Assembly (NCBI GenBank): GCA_000611775.1
Contig: KK106986.1
Coordinates: 620,001-684,000, forward strand
Reading direction: 5' to 3'
Origin: Umbilicaria muhlenbergii
Lineage: Eukaryota > Ascomycota > Lecanoromycetes > Umbilicariales > Umbilicariaceae
Length of the DNA: 64,000 nucleotides
Shown here: positions 38,114 to 50,429 of the stretch, piece after piece
Layout of the letters: every line of letters starts with the position of its first letter
Numbering within the stretch: position 1 is the stretch's first letter
Position numbers and translations under genes: made by a program
The notes under the pieces: generated by a model
Told to the model about the DNA's origin: nothing
The model's database searches: none
What the model saw: only the letters and a program-made list of their open reading frames with translations

Positions 38114-41100
38114 GGTTGTAAACAGGTGAAGTGACCATTTGTTGTTTGTTGTACAACTCGAGGAATAGGAGGAATAGTAACACCAAGACACAGTTAGCCC
38201 CGCTTAGTGATGGTTAGTACATGAGCAAGATAAGTCACAGTCTTCTTGATGTACTCAACCAAGATATTAATACAGTTGCAAGGGGCCTCTTAGGGCACAT
38301 GAGGCGCATAACGTTCTAAGCACGTGATGGATGGCTCGGTGGCCCTATTCTGTAAGGTAAGTATGTGGTCTCCTACAACGCTAAGAAAACAAGGGTCCAA
38401 GAACCAGGCTCTCTTGTGTACAGTAAGCTCAAGCTTCTCATGTATTCACGTATTGATGTTAGAGGAGGCGTAGCTTCGAGTCTACTGGCTAAGAGGTTAT
38501 CATACTGGCATGATACTGGTCCCCCTCTAACCGGTAGGTCAGAGTAAATGACGGCCTTAGCAAGGGCCAGAAATCACGAAAATACTCGTAGCCCACCAAG
38601 TAGCAACATTAGGAATCACCATTGCACTATAGGAATACGACAACGGGGTCCCCTGTTTAAAATTCAATCCCGAAACGATTTTTGGCAGAGTACGGATTGG
38701 GCGAGTCCGAAAACTGTCAAGCCCTATCAAATGGCCCCCTTTAAGTTCTTTGCAAAAAGCCTTGCGCTGTGGAACTGTTGCCTGGCGGCCGCCTGGATCT
38801 CGTTTAACAGAAATGCCACCTGTTTTGACAGTGTGCCTGTCGTGTTCAGGAGCATCAGTACGTCGCATTGCAGCACGCTCGCTTTACTACCAATAACCTC
38901 CTCGTACTTCAGGGAGCAATGTTGTTATTGACAGCTCACACGATGGAACTTATTTTTATTGGTTCTGGTCAACCTTACTTCCACTATTTGCTATGCATGT
39001 TCATGAGCTGTCTTTGCCGTGCCACATTCTTCTTCCTGCGTAGGGGCATCCAATCTTTTAAGATATCTAGGCTTTTACATATTAGTTTTCAGCCGTAGGA
39101 CGACTCAAGTTCCTGAACTTTGACGAAGCGACGACGGCTCGTATTTCGCATTGTGGTTCCGTGTGGAAATGGCCATGCCGTGATCCAGCCCTTCGGTCGG
39201 GTACTTGCATCCCGGCCAATCGGAAATCCAAGCTCGTCGATGCAATTTTCCGAAAGGTTTACAAGTCCTGTTGTGTTGCGAGTCCTACTTTGTGTTGCGC
39301 CTAGAGTTCAGACGGCAAGTCGTATTATTCGCCTGGAGCCTAAGACTTGACCCAACTCAGTTTTTCAGCCCACGGAAATAGTTCGGAACAAAGGTCGTGT
39401 GGTACGTAATCCTGCGCTCCTTCTCCTTTGTGCAAATATGCATGTCTCAGTCAATGCTCCAATGCAAGTACTTCCGGTGCTCAGCCCTCTTGACGCCCGT
39501 GGTTCATGAGTCTGCGAGTCAAATAAAGATGGCTGCCCATTCGTGGCTGAAATGTCCGACGGCGATTGAAACATGGCGATCTATCAAAGGTTGTATTCAT
39601 TCGAGTTCCATGTGAGGGATACTGTTGCATTCGAGCTGCTATTTGGTCCGGGCCGCTATGCTGATTCCTTCGTTCCCGCTTGACGTGCAGAGTCAGGCTA
39701 GAACCTTCGGTTCCGTGCGAATAAGGAACCCCATTGAGGCGCCTCAGCCAGAGTTAACCACCATAATCAAAACCACTGCTGCCTTATCACGCTTGGTATT
39801 TGCCGGCCCAGGAAGATCTTGGGGAGGGGGGGGAAGGCATGAGCATAAGACACGGACAGTTTAGCGGGCTCTGAAGCAGCTAAGAGCTCAGCGCACAGCG
39901 CACAGTACAAAGGTCCAAGCTCGAAGCCCGAGAGAGCTGGGAGGAAGACACAGTGAGTGGATGTGAAAGAATGTCCGTGAATATGGTCAAATAAGTTGAA
40001 GGAATAGTATACGGTCGAGCCTCAGCGAGGGTTTTCAAAGCAGCTGAGAACAGACCCCAAGCATCGTAGAATTCATCATGCAATGTCGCATGTATCCAAC
40101 GTGGCAGGCATTGGTAATTTTGGCATCGCGTGGAATATTGATCCGACTAACATTATTGAATGACGGGGAAGAAAGATGCGCAGACGCGAGATTTGCTATT
40201 TGAGTAAGTGGAGTCTGCCTTAACGCCGCCCTTGGTCGGAAAGCACCAAAGTGACTTGCAGGTGTGCAGCCCGTCCAATGGCGGTGTGGAAAGATAAATG
40301 AAACAGGTCCGATTGCAACGGTAGCACCCTCTCGCCGTGGTAACGGGCCCGTGGCAGGCAGACGTCAACGGCTCAGTGGCCTAAGATCCCTGCGAGTCTG
40401 CACCACTCAGGCCGCTAGTTGTAGGGGGCTTTACCCAATGAGCACAGGCCCAATGCCTGCTCTCTCACCCTTGGCCCTTCCCTGAAGTTCCCTGGGCTTT
40501 CCCCAGAAGGCGATCCTCTGGGGGGGCAAGGCTTTCCAGGGATGCGCGGGTGCTTCCCTGGACATCAAATTTATCGACGGGACGCGAGAATGTTTGGTGA
40601 AGGATGCAGCGCTCGCTGCTCGACCTGCGTCACATGAAATATATGTACTACGCCTGCACTGCACGGCCGTAGGAGCTTTGGAATCCCTCCAGGAGAATTC
40701 TGTATCTCTGCCTGCCATCCCCCTGACTCTCTTTTTTTTCGACTATCGCTTTATTCATCTACCTTGAACTTATTCTCCGGCCGGTAAATTACCATTTCCA
40801 ACAAATTCTCCTGCCTGGACGAGTACGGAGTGCGGATAAACCTCCAGCTTAGTCGCGGCGAACCTCGTCAACGTCGAGACACGGCCGAGGGACTCGAACC
40901 ATCTCGTTGCTTCTCCTTGTGCCTCCCATCGTCTCTAGTCTTTGTTCCGTACGATTTGCCACTATCGCTGCCAAAAGAGGGCAGAGCCAGGCTCCCAGTG
41001 AAACCTGCGCCGCCTCCGCAGAAAGGATCGTCAAATTCAGGACGTAGTATTGCGTATTCTTCTGGAAAATAGTTGGTTTCTTTTCACCCGCACATAATCG

Positions 41101-41397
41101 CGATACTGAGGAATCGCTATTGATGTTGCGTCGGGGTGCAAACCTCGAATCATAAGTCCGTCAACAAGTGAATGGTTTGCGTTGTTCGGGATCCTCGAAA
41201 TCAAAACAAACCGTCAACAAGTCAATAGTACCCAACCTTCAACTTTCCAACAAAGTACAAATCTTCCTTACTCAGCGAATTTTCTGTCCAGCATGGTTTC
41301 TTGAAGTGGATAGCGCCAAGTTTGGAACCTCTCTTGAGGAAGTCTCAATCATCAAGCCACAAACATCCAGCATTTCTATTCAAACACATCCTTCTCG
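38114..41397. other. Gene-poor region, 3.3 kb
   Basis: This is the longest stretch without a supported gene. It contains only short open frames on both strands, none with a recognisable protein or consistent splice sites. The final 600 bases before 41398 are pyrimidine-rich on the plus strand and may hold the leader and promoter of the next gene. I looked for transposon ends, tRNA boxes and coding relics and found none I could support. A GC-rich segment lies at about 40320-40560. Confidence 0.45.
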
Positions 41398-42876
41398 ATG
41401 GCTAGTGTGGATAGCTCCTCGAGTTCTTCGCAAGAAGGCTCTGCTTTTCCCTGGATACTCGAACACCTCCTAGCATACCCGGGCACCTATGAGATTCCTC
41501 TACGAACAATGTATACGCTAAACTCAGCGCCTCGAGCCCAACCACTCCCGCAAGCCAGTATGATCCCCAATACGCCAGCTCTTTCCGACGGCTCTAGTGC
41601 AGACAGCTCGCCACTCTCTCCAGCTTTCCCGCCCGAGCAACAGCAAGCGTTCGCTACACAGGCGGCAACAGAGCACTTCAAGTCTTGCCTGATGAGGCAA
41701 GTCAGCCAACTGCCGTCCCAACCATTCTCTCTGCCTCCAAGCTTCGTCACTTCTTTTGTTCGCCGCTGTTTTACCGAGGAGCTATGTCTGGTCGACTTCA
41801 CACAGGCTCTGACGGCCATGGACTACCTGAAAGACTTGGAGACAAGGAGGAAACGAGAATTAAGAGCAGCGCTGCGGAGACTAGGCGTGGACCCGAAGAC
41901 GTTTGGCACAGAAGGAGATGACATAAGTAAGAAGTATCCTGGAGTTGCCACATGGATCGCCGGAATGCAAGAGAAGGAAAGGAAGGTCGAAGCATTGTAT
42001 ACACAAGTTTACATTGGTCTGCGTCGTTGGGTTAGTACACCGAATTCCGAAACCATTCATATGCATACACTTGCTGACCTGTTGCTACTTCAGACATTGA
42101 TCAATGAGATGCGCCTCGAGCCTTTCAACAAAGCGAATAGTATTGCCATGCTGAATACTCTCTACCCACCCACAACAAATCATCCGCCAACCCCACAACT
42201 AACCTCCACTATCCTCGCCTCCCAGCGAAACGGCTTCTTCAGATACATTCAAGGCGTTGAAAAGAACGGCAAGGGCATCCTCAGTAATCTTGAGCACCAA
42301 GGCAAACGGTCGAACGACGAAAATGGTTGGGCTGTCGTAAGGGAAACAGTCGACAAATATCTCCGCACCGCCAACGGTGTCCTCGAAGAATGTGCTGAAA
42401 TCACCGGCGTGGACAGCTTCGATCCCGAGAGCGATGAGTGTCGGCATGGTGGAAGACGAGCAGACTCTGGTATCAGCTTCGTCTCCGCAGATCGTCCGAG
42501 CACTACCAACAGCAACTATAGCGATAAAGAGAGAGCGAACAACAAGCATATCCACAACAAGCCATTGCCGCCGGAACCTATGCTTAAGCAGGTACCAGGA
42601 CCGGCGCCAGTGCTTAAGAAGGGAGGAAGCACCTTGGAGCGAATAGCAAGGGAGATCAAGAAGATACGGTCGAGGAGCGACGTCCAAGAGATCAGTAAGA
42701 AGGAAGAAAAGGACCGAATGAAAGGCCTGAAGAAGATGAAGTCCTTCAGTGACATAGGAAAGACCAAGCACGCCAGGACGGGTAGCGGCGGGGATCAAGC
42801 ATTCGATGCCGAAGAGATGAATCGAAAGCGGATGATATGGGAGGCGCAGCGCGAGAAAAGGGAAGCTCAGACATGA
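41398..42876 (+). CDS. Conserved fungal protein, unknown function
   Basis: The open frame gives 492 residues, but an internal 63-nt segment (42031-42093) has intron ends and a branch-like GCTGAC. Removing it joins GLRRW to TLINEMRLEPFNK and gives 471 residues, which fits my recollection of homologues better. The segment is a multiple of three and has no stop, so both forms are translatable. The N-terminus has FPWILEHLLAYPGTYEIPLR, then a Pro/Ser-rich linker. The central part is helical: CFTEELCLVDFTQALTAMDY, LETRRKRELRAALRRLG and a coiled-coil-like EKERKVEALYTQVYIGLRRW. Residues beyond 360 are disordered and basic, with Lys/Arg-rich stretches near the end. I know related proteins in other filamentous ascomycetes but no function for them. 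Confidence 0.8.
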   Translation: MASVDSSSSSSQEGSAFPWILEHLLAYPGTYEIPLRTMYTLNSAPRAQPLPQASMIPNTPALSDGSSADSSPLSPAFPPEQQQAFATQAATEHFKSCLMRQVSQLPSQPFSLPPSFVTSFVRRCFTEELCLVDFTQALTAMDYLKDLETRRKRELRAALRRLGVDPKTFGTEGDDISKKYPGVATWIAGMQEKERKVEALYTQVYIGLRRWVSTPNSETIHMHTLADLLLLQTLINEMRLEPFNKANSIAMLNTLYPPTTNHPPTPQLTSTILASQRNGFFRYIQGVEKNGKGILSNLEHQGKRSNDENGWAVVRETVDKYLRTANGVLEECAEITGVDSFDPESDECRHGGRRADSGISFVSADRPSTTNSNYSDKERANNKHIHNKPLPPEPMLKQVPGPAPVLKKGGSTLERIAREIKKIRSRSDVQEISKKEEKDRMKGLKKMKSFSDIGKTKHARTGSGGDQAFDAEEMNRKRMIWEAQREKREAQT

Positions 42877-43992
42877 CGCGATATGGTGGCCACGAGGTGA
42901 CGTTCGGTGTACGTTCTTCTGTTTTGATATGTTGGCCGAGCATGGCGCTGGGGCGAATCATGGGGTGGATATCATGAATGGATATGACAGCGTATCGATG
43001 GTAGCGCTCTGCGTGTTTATACTACTATACCAAGGCGCTAAGGGTTTTATCCCTTCTGAGGCCATCCACGATGGCTCCACCTTGGCGGACTTGTTTGTAT
43101 TACTTGTTCTCAGAACAGAATCCACATGACTTCTCATGACCTACACGTCTTTCACATGTGCACTGCAACTGGCTGTGATTGGTCGGCCGTACAGAGACAG
43201 ACGAAATGTTGGTGTGCTTCGTCTTAATCTTGGTGTGCTTCGTCTTAAACTTGGTGTGCCTCGTTTAAAGCTGACTGGTCCTACATGGAGCACAAACAAG
43301 ACAAGATCTTAACCTCACTCTATCACTGGTACAGATATGAGCCCATGGTATCACAGGTCTCCCTGAGAACCTTCTAGAGTTCTCAGCGAGACGGCTCTGA
43401 TCTGCACACTGCATGCTTTGGTACAACACAACGGGACTGCAGTACTAGATATCCATAACGGGGTTGCCAGGAGCTATCTATAGAGTCTGATATAAACGAT
43501 CCGTAAGCTATCCCTGATGTATCATACAGACCTTCAATGCATGATAGTTCTCAGACTGGTAATCCCTGAGTGTTTTAACAGTGGAAATAGACCGTGTAGA
43601 GACGCTTTATGGAGGAGCATGTCCGTAAAGCGTTGAATCTGATAGTATTGGAGTGAATCCCATAGTCGTCTTCACACGAAATTATAACTTTCGCCTGATT
43701 GGCCGATATCTGAATATAGTAGCGGACGTAAAGCGAATTTGTTTAATCGCCACACGCACGTCCTTCTGCATCATCCCACACCTCGTCACGTCCACATCAT
43801 GCGCCCAGAGAACAGACGTGTATGAACGTGGAACACGAGGAAGCCGCCGACACGTGCTGTCTGTCTATGCCCGTACGTGAATATGATAACACTTGAAGCG
43901 TGCATCCACTAACGTCGTCCGCGAAGCTGTAGGAGAACAACGACCACCATCGAGGACATACGTTTTTCTTGACCGAGATCCATTCCAGCGAA
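42877..43992. other. Intergenic, 1.1 kb, with a small tandem repeat
   Basis: No gene is supported here. A 21-bp tandem repeat lies at 43209-43268 and is listed separately. The rest is unremarkable. Confidence 0.5.
43209..43268. repeat. 21-bp tandem repeat, three copies
   Basis: The unit TTGGTGTGCTTCGTCTTAA plus two bases occurs twice almost perfectly (43209 and 43230) and a third time with two substitutions and a one-base deletion (43251). It lies between two genes on the same strand. Confidence 0.85.
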
Positions 43993-44937
43993 ATGTCTTC
44001 CACCGACCCTGTACAGGAGGCGCTTCTTGCGGGCCTGTCGAAGTTCGTGTTGAGTCCGTTCCACTTTGCCGAAGCTCTCACTAACTTCCTGCCCAGGATC
44101 AAGATATCGGCCGACTTCTCTGACTTCGTCATCACCTGTGGTGAGAAAGAGTTCAAGGTCCACCGTGCCATAGTCTGTCCCCGGTCAGACTACTTCGATG
44201 CTGCGTGCAAAGGAAAGTTCAAGGTGAGGACCACGCTCATCCAACACGTCGACGTTGTATACTAAAATGCAAAACAGGAAGCCATCACCGGAAAGATCGA
44301 CCTGAAAGATGAAGATCCCAAGCTCATCGAGCATTTGGTTGAGTACCTCTATACTCTAGATTATAAGGATGGCGTCGGAGTCATCGAATACGACCAAGAT
44401 GGAGCCAAGATTCCAGCCTTCCATCTCGAATGGTGCGCATCGAAACTCGCAATCGCCATGCACGCAACAGCAGACAAGTACAGCGTTCAAGGCCTTAAGG
44501 AACTCGCCACCGAAAAGCTCGAGACCATCATGGCTGCATTGGAATTTGGATCGTGGAAAGCCGATGAGTTCATCGCTATCGCTGACCAGGTCTATGAGAA
44601 GACACGCTCTGTGGATCGTATGCGCGAGATCGTCAAGACACGGGCTCTACGTGATCTGGACAAGTTGGTCGAGCGGACCAGCTTCCATGATCTGGTAGCA
44701 AAAGAGCCTGAGTTTGCTGTGGACCTCCTCACTGCTTGCTCGAAAGTCTTCAAGACAAACACTTGCCGCATGGACGACTGCGACGTCAGCAGGAGCGCCC
44801 GCATGGTCGTGGATAGCTGCGAAGTGTGTGGCGACGACGCATACACTCTCGACACGTACGGGTGGAATGATAGCGGTCGCGGAGTTGGATGGAAGGGCGT
44901 GGATTATCATGCTGCTCCCAATGGCGCTACATCCTAA
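43993..44937 (+). CDS. BTB/POZ domain protein (second copy)
   Basis: Two exons (43993-44223 and 44278-44937), joined by a phase-0 intron of 54 nt, give about 296 residues. Residues 38-140 form a BTB fold: ISADFSDFVITCGEKEFKVH, RAIVCPRSDYFDAACKGKF, then DPKLIEHLVEYLYTLDYKD. Helices follow (LAIAMHATADKYSVQGLKEL). The C-terminal part carries Cys residues in two groups (TCRMDDC and SCEVC), similar in place to the first BTB protein at 31589, suggesting a small zinc site. The two genes share layout but are not recent copies: identity by eye is limited to the fold motifs. A ubiquitin-ligase adaptor role is possible but unproven. Confidence 0.85.
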
Positions 44938-45355
44938 TCGTGATTCTGGCGGCAGCAAGCGCGGCAGGGCGCAGACTCGGCAAAGCAACCAGCCTTGGTG
45001 AGCGGGAACTAACGCCATAGGGTCTCATTATTCTGGCTGAGGAGGCCCGAGCGCTGATGCCGAAAGGACAACTTGTAGGACAGCAAAGGAGCATCGAGTA
45101 CTACTGAATGGCATTCATTTGAACGCTGCCACTGTCTTTATCCCCGTGCTCACTATGTTACCGTGTTCAGATGGCCGACAGTGACCCTATCTCCCCTTGC
45201 AGAGGATCCTGAACTTGCCTACCCTTTTCTCCACAGTGACCCCACAGTGTCGAACACTCGACAGGCTCGAGCCAACCCTTAGCCGGCTCATAGCTCGCCC
45301 TTCTCTGGTCCATGAGTAAAAGGACATCAAGCAGTAACAGCCACCATACGCAGCA
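44938..45355. promoter_or_regulatory. Intergenic, upstream of glucosyltransferase gene
   Basis: This 418-bp stretch lies between the second BTB gene and the glucosyltransferase gene, both on the plus strand. No exon or clear motif is seen; it should hold the promoter of the second gene. Confidence 0.4.
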
Positions 45356-48300
45356 ATGAGGCTGCTCCCCTTGCCATGGGAGCTTGTGGCGCTTCTGCTG
45401 GCCTCAGCATCTCTAAATCCCCAATATGCCTCCGCCAGTTCAGCGGTCAATGTTGCCCTGAAAGCTTCGTTCGACGCTGCTCCATATCTTGTAGAGTTGC
45501 TGTAAGTTAGCTAAAGCTGACGTGTGGCTATACATGAAGGGCGCTGACAGGACGTAGGGAGACAGCCGCAGAAGAGAACTCAACGTCCTACTTCCCACTT
45601 CTGGATCGGATAGCCGAAGGCCATTTCGCGGATGATGCAACTGAACAAGACCTATACACGCGGTTCCTGAAGCTACTACAAGATGATGGGCATATCACCG
45701 ATCCAGATGCTTTATCCTCCTTTCAGTTCGCGCTGTCCATACACTCAGCAGCTCCTCGAATCGAAGCCCATTACCAATACTACACCACGTCTGTGGAGCA
45801 TTCCTTGACGGTAGCGCAAGATGCGGCCTGTCCGGTGTGGGTACATTTCAATGGAAAGCAGTACTGTTCACCGTCGTTGGAACGCGCCCAACAAGACATC
45901 AAGGGTTCAAAGTAGGCTCTTGACTATTCGGGGAAATGCAGCAACAGCTGATGTTGCGTTAGGAATCCCCAAGACTTGCCATTCGATCGTGTGCTAGGCG
46001 GTTCCGGACAAGTTCCTTCATCTATCTTGTATGCGGATATAACGTCGCCGTTGTTCGGACAGTTCCACCAAATAATAAGTCGCACTGCAAGAAAGGGCCA
46101 GTCGTCCTACCGCCTTCGTTATCGACCCTCCCTCGCTGCTTCGCCGAGGCCACTGATGCTAAGTGGCTATGGCGTTGAGCTTGCACTCAAGAGGACCGAT
46201 TACATTGTCATTGATGATAGAGATGCAGAGAAAGCCGAAGAAGCTGAAGAATCAGTGCCTCCAAAAGCCGAGGACGTTCATTTAGAGGCAGGAGAGGTGG
46301 CAGATCTGAAACCCCTTTCTTCGGCAGAGCTGCTTGGCCTTGGCCTGAAGGCTGCAAGCTTCATCCTAGGCAGCGAAGCCCCTTTTGATACCTTGATCAA
46401 GCTTTCTCAAGATTTTCCTAGGCACTCTTCTGCAATTACCAAAGGCAACGCTAGCGTTGAATTTGTGAACGAGCATCGGAGCAATCGAGAGCTTTTCTTA
46501 CCCGCGGGTTATAATGTAATATTTATGAATGGCATGCAGATCGATGCTAGACAGATGGACGCTTTCGCACTATTAGAGCAGCTCCGAAGAGAGCGCAAGC
46601 TTATCGGCAGTCTTCGAGACTTGGGTCTTACCGGACCAGAGTCAGTACAGCTGTTGTCACACCCCGCTATTGCACAGTCCAAGATCGAGGAGGTTTCGCA
46701 ACGATACGACTATAGAGACACGCTGGAAGGAGGCAATGTCATAATTTGGCTGAATAATATTGAAAAAGATAAACGATATGAGGGCTGGCCCACACATGCC
46801 ACTGCAGTAAGTGTATAAAACCGCGCGGACCTAGCACCAGCTAACACGTCTTTGATAGCTGCTCCAAAGGACATATCCTGGCCAGCTCCCTACGGTCCGG
46901 CGCGACATCCACAACCTTGTCATGGTACTTGATTTGAGTGATCTGCAAGACACAGAGACGCTCGTAGATTCTCTATACAACTTCGTGCAGCGCAAAGTCG
47001 GCATTCGGTTCGGCATTGTCCCGTCATTGAAATCTGCAGCAGCTGTTGATCAGGCTAAAATTGTCTATCACCTGCTGGATACCTACGGGCTGAGTGCTGT
47101 CATTACGTACCTGCAAGTAGTAAGTACGCTCGAATAAGCCAAAACCAGAAAGCTTTGATCTAACGTACAACAGTCTGTTCAAGGTCGGAAAGCAGCGGGC
47201 CCCAATAAAGGCAATTTTGAGTCTACTGTGAAGGATCGCAAACTACGAAAGGATCGCGCTGAATTAACTTATCGAACGGTACTCGAAGCAGATGAGTCTC
47301 TAGATCGACTGGAAAATGTACGAAGATACTTGGGCCGGCTTGCGGCCGATGGCGCATCTCCACCCATTTTCGTCAACGGGCTGGCGATACCTCGCAACGA
47401 GGGGTGGCTACAAGCAATGAGTTCCAGGGTAGAAATCGACCTTCGAACAATCCAACGTGCTGTCTTTGAAGAAGTCATCAGGGAGGATGCCTGGCTGGCA
47501 GGGCAATTCCTAGAAGGAGCAGCTACGCACAGAAATGCTCTCATTATCCCCGAAGACGAAAGTAGCATCAAGATCATAGATATGGCGATGATACTTCGGG
47601 AGCACGAGCACATATACCAGGGTCTTCCACACTTGGTGCCTAAGGAGGACACTCTCAAACAGTTTTGGGCACACTTGATTGTCATCGCGGATTTCGATAC
47701 TCCAGAGGGTTCAAGGTTGGTTGCAGAGGCGGTCGAATATCAAAAGCAACAGGGAGAACTCGAAATCGTTCTCCTCCATAATCCATCGACATCAGACGGC
47801 GCATTACGTCCAATCTCAAGTGCTGTTTTCGAGCTGTTGCTCAAAGGGCTAGAACTTGACTCAGACGAGCTACTACTAGCTTTGAGAGGTGCTCATAAGC
47901 TTGACGAGAGCGACAACGCCATGGGTGTGCCTGGTATGGATATATCCGGTATGGCTGCGGCATACTGGGAGGCGATGCAATCTTTGAGAAAGACCATCGG
48001 TCTCGAAGAAGGCGAGCAAGGCCTCGTTTTGAATGGGAGGTTTGTTGGACCCATGTCAAGATCTACAGGCTTCTCGTCTGCAGACTACAGACAGCTGCTA
48101 GAGTATGAGCGCTCGAAGCGCTTGACGCCCGCAAATACTGCTCTTGCAGCCCTTGGCCTTGAGGAGCGAATAGACAGCCCCTTGTCTGCGGCTATTCTGT
48201 CTTCTCTCATTGCTTTGTCTACAATCTCCGATGTCCCCGAGGGCATCTTCGAGACTGGGCCTATGTTGCGGATGAATCGTCATGCTCAGTGGAATGCAAG

Positions 48301-50125
48301 CTACTCAGCAATCACCACCGGTGATGCTGGCACCGCTTCTATTGAAATTGTCGCTTCAATCGATCCTACGAGTGAAATCGCCCAGAGATGGACACCTATA
48401 CTCAAGGTGCTTTCTGAGCTCAGCGGGGTGCACATGAAACTGTTTCTCAACCCAAAGGACAGGATGCAGGAGCTCTCCGTCAAACGCTTCTATCGGCATG
48501 CGTTGGATGCGAAGCCGTCATTTGATGAAGAAGGATCTTTGAAAGATCCGCATGCGACGTTCGAGGGCTTACCAAAAGAGGCTCTCCTGAACTTGGCACT
48601 CGACGTTCCTCCCGCTTGGCTTGTTGCTCCGAAGGAATCCGTCCATGATCTTGACAACATCAAGCTCAGCGCTTTAAAGGAAGGCTCCAATATTGACGCG
48701 ATATATGAGTTAGAGCATATCCTCATTGAAGGCCACTCAAAAGACGTCACTCTCGGCCCACCACCTCGGGGAGTCCAACTTCTGCTTGGGACGGAGAAAA
48801 ACCCTCATGCTGCCGATACTATCATCATGGCTAACCTTGGCTACTTCCAGTTTAAAGCTAACCCTGGATACTGGCAGATTCAACTGCAAGAAGGACGCAG
48901 CCAGCAGATCTTTAATATCGACAGCGTGGGCGCGGAGGGCTACAGTCCAAAACCTGGCGATGAGCGTACCGACATCGCCCTGATGAGCTTCCAAGGGAAG
49001 ACCCTGTACCCACGCTTGTCCCGCAAACCCAACCAAGAATTGGAGGACGTGCTCGAAGAAGGTGCTAAAGCTGGCTCGCCGATGGACTTCGTCTCGAAAG
49101 GCTTCAAGTTTGCCGAATCCATGCTCTCCAACGTCGGCCTCACCAAGCAATCCCAACACGCCGACATCAACATCTTCTCCGTCGCTTCCGGACACCTCTA
49201 CGAACGCATGCTGAACATCATGATGGTCTCCGTAATGCGGCACACAAAACACACCGTCAAATTCTGGTTCATCGAGCAATTCCTGTCCCCATCCTTCAAA
49301 TCCTTCCTCCCCCACCTCGCCGCGCACTACCACTTCGACTACGAAATGGTAACCTACAAGTGGCCGCACTGGCTGCGCGGGCAGAAGGAAAAACAGCGCG
49401 AGATCTGGGGCTACAAGATCCTCTTCCTCGACGTACTCTTCCCCCTCTCCCTCGACAAGGTCATCTTCGTCGACGCCGACCAGATCGTCCGCACCGACAT
49501 GCACGACCTTGTCGCCCTCGACTTGCACGGCGCTCCCTACGGCTTCACCCCCATGTGCGACTCGCGCGCCGAAATGGAGGGCTTCCGCTTCTGGAAACAG
49601 GGCTATTGGAAATCGTTCCTGCGGGGACTACCATACCACATCTCGGCGCTATACGTGGTCGACTTACGCCGGTTCCGGCAGATGGCGGCGGGCGACCGAC
49701 TGCGTCAACAGTACCACCAACTCAGCGCCGACGCGAACAGTTTGAGCAATTTGGATCAGGATCTGCCGAATCATATGCAGATGGTGCTGCCGATTTTCAG
49801 TCTGCCGCAGGAGTGGCTGTGGTGCGAGACGTGGTGTAGTGATGAGAGTCTGAGGGAGGCGAGGACGATTGATCTTTGTAATAATCCGTTGACGAAGGAA
49901 CCGAAGTTGGAGAGGGCGCGGAGGCAGGTTCCAGAGTGGACGGTTTATGATGAGGAGATTGCGGGGGTGGCGAGAGGGGTGAGGGAGAAAGGGGAGAGGG
50001 GGGATGGGATTGGGGAGAGGGCGCCTGTTAAGGAGGGGGTGGTGGAGGAAGAGGGGGAAGATGTAGGTGCGATGGGGGAAGGTGGGGAGGGAGGGGAGTA
50101 TAAGAGTGTAAAGGATGAGTTGTAG
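45356..50125 (+). CDS. gpt1: UDP-glucose:glycoprotein glucosyltransferase
   Basis: This encodes the ER folding sensor that re-glucosylates misfolded N-glycoproteins so that calnexin can retain them. Five exons (45356-45501, 45558-45911, 45963-46806, 46859-47119, 47174-50125) give about 1518 residues, normal for the family. Residues 1-27 form a signal peptide (MRLLPLPWELVALLLASASL). The long N-terminal part corresponds to the thioredoxin-like folding-sensor domains. The C-terminal 300 residues are the GT24 catalytic domain: INIFSVASGHLYERML, FWFIEQFLSPSFK, YKWPHWLRGQKEKQREIWGY, the metal-binding DAD near residue 1300, and LDQDLPNHMQ. A Glu/Gly-rich low-complexity tail precedes the last four residues, KDEL, an ER retrieval signal. 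All features needed for activity and location are present. Confidence 0.95.
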
Positions 50126-50429
50126 ATTAGAAGTAGGGCACTAGATCTCATTGCATGGTATGATAATTCTGTAAGATTGGATGTTCTGAAGCAAGTTCAG
50201 TTTTACCTCTATTCCATATTGATGCCATAGCAGAGCAATCATCCTCCAAGCCTGCCTGCCAGAAAGCCACTGGAACACCCTCGGGCCTCGACACATGGAT
50301 TCGCCAGCAGCAATCGTGCCAATACAACATGAGATGGCGTAAACCTTAGAGCCCCAATACTGCCAAGTCTGGAGCCCCAAGAGCACATAGCCGCTAAATA
50401 ACGAAGCTATGCCATCATGCCACATGCCA
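50126..50429. other. Intergenic between convergent genes
   Basis: This short gap lies between the glucosyltransferase and Reb1-like stops. No gene or repeat is visible. Confidence 0.5.

Noticed and set aside
38557-38868. Possible transposon relic on the minus strand
   Set aside because: The 103-codon frame has no reverse transcriptase, integrase or transposase motif, and no terminal repeats were found.
40880-40910. tRNA-like T-loop on the minus strand (GGTTCGAGTCCC)
   Set aside because: The T-stem has a mismatch, no matching acceptor stem lies at the right distance and there is no A box, so it is not a tRNA gene.
48737-49528. 263-codon minus frame inside the glucosyltransferase gene
   Set aside because: It is an antisense shadow of the conserved catalytic domain and is rich in Glu, Val and Gly as expected from that.
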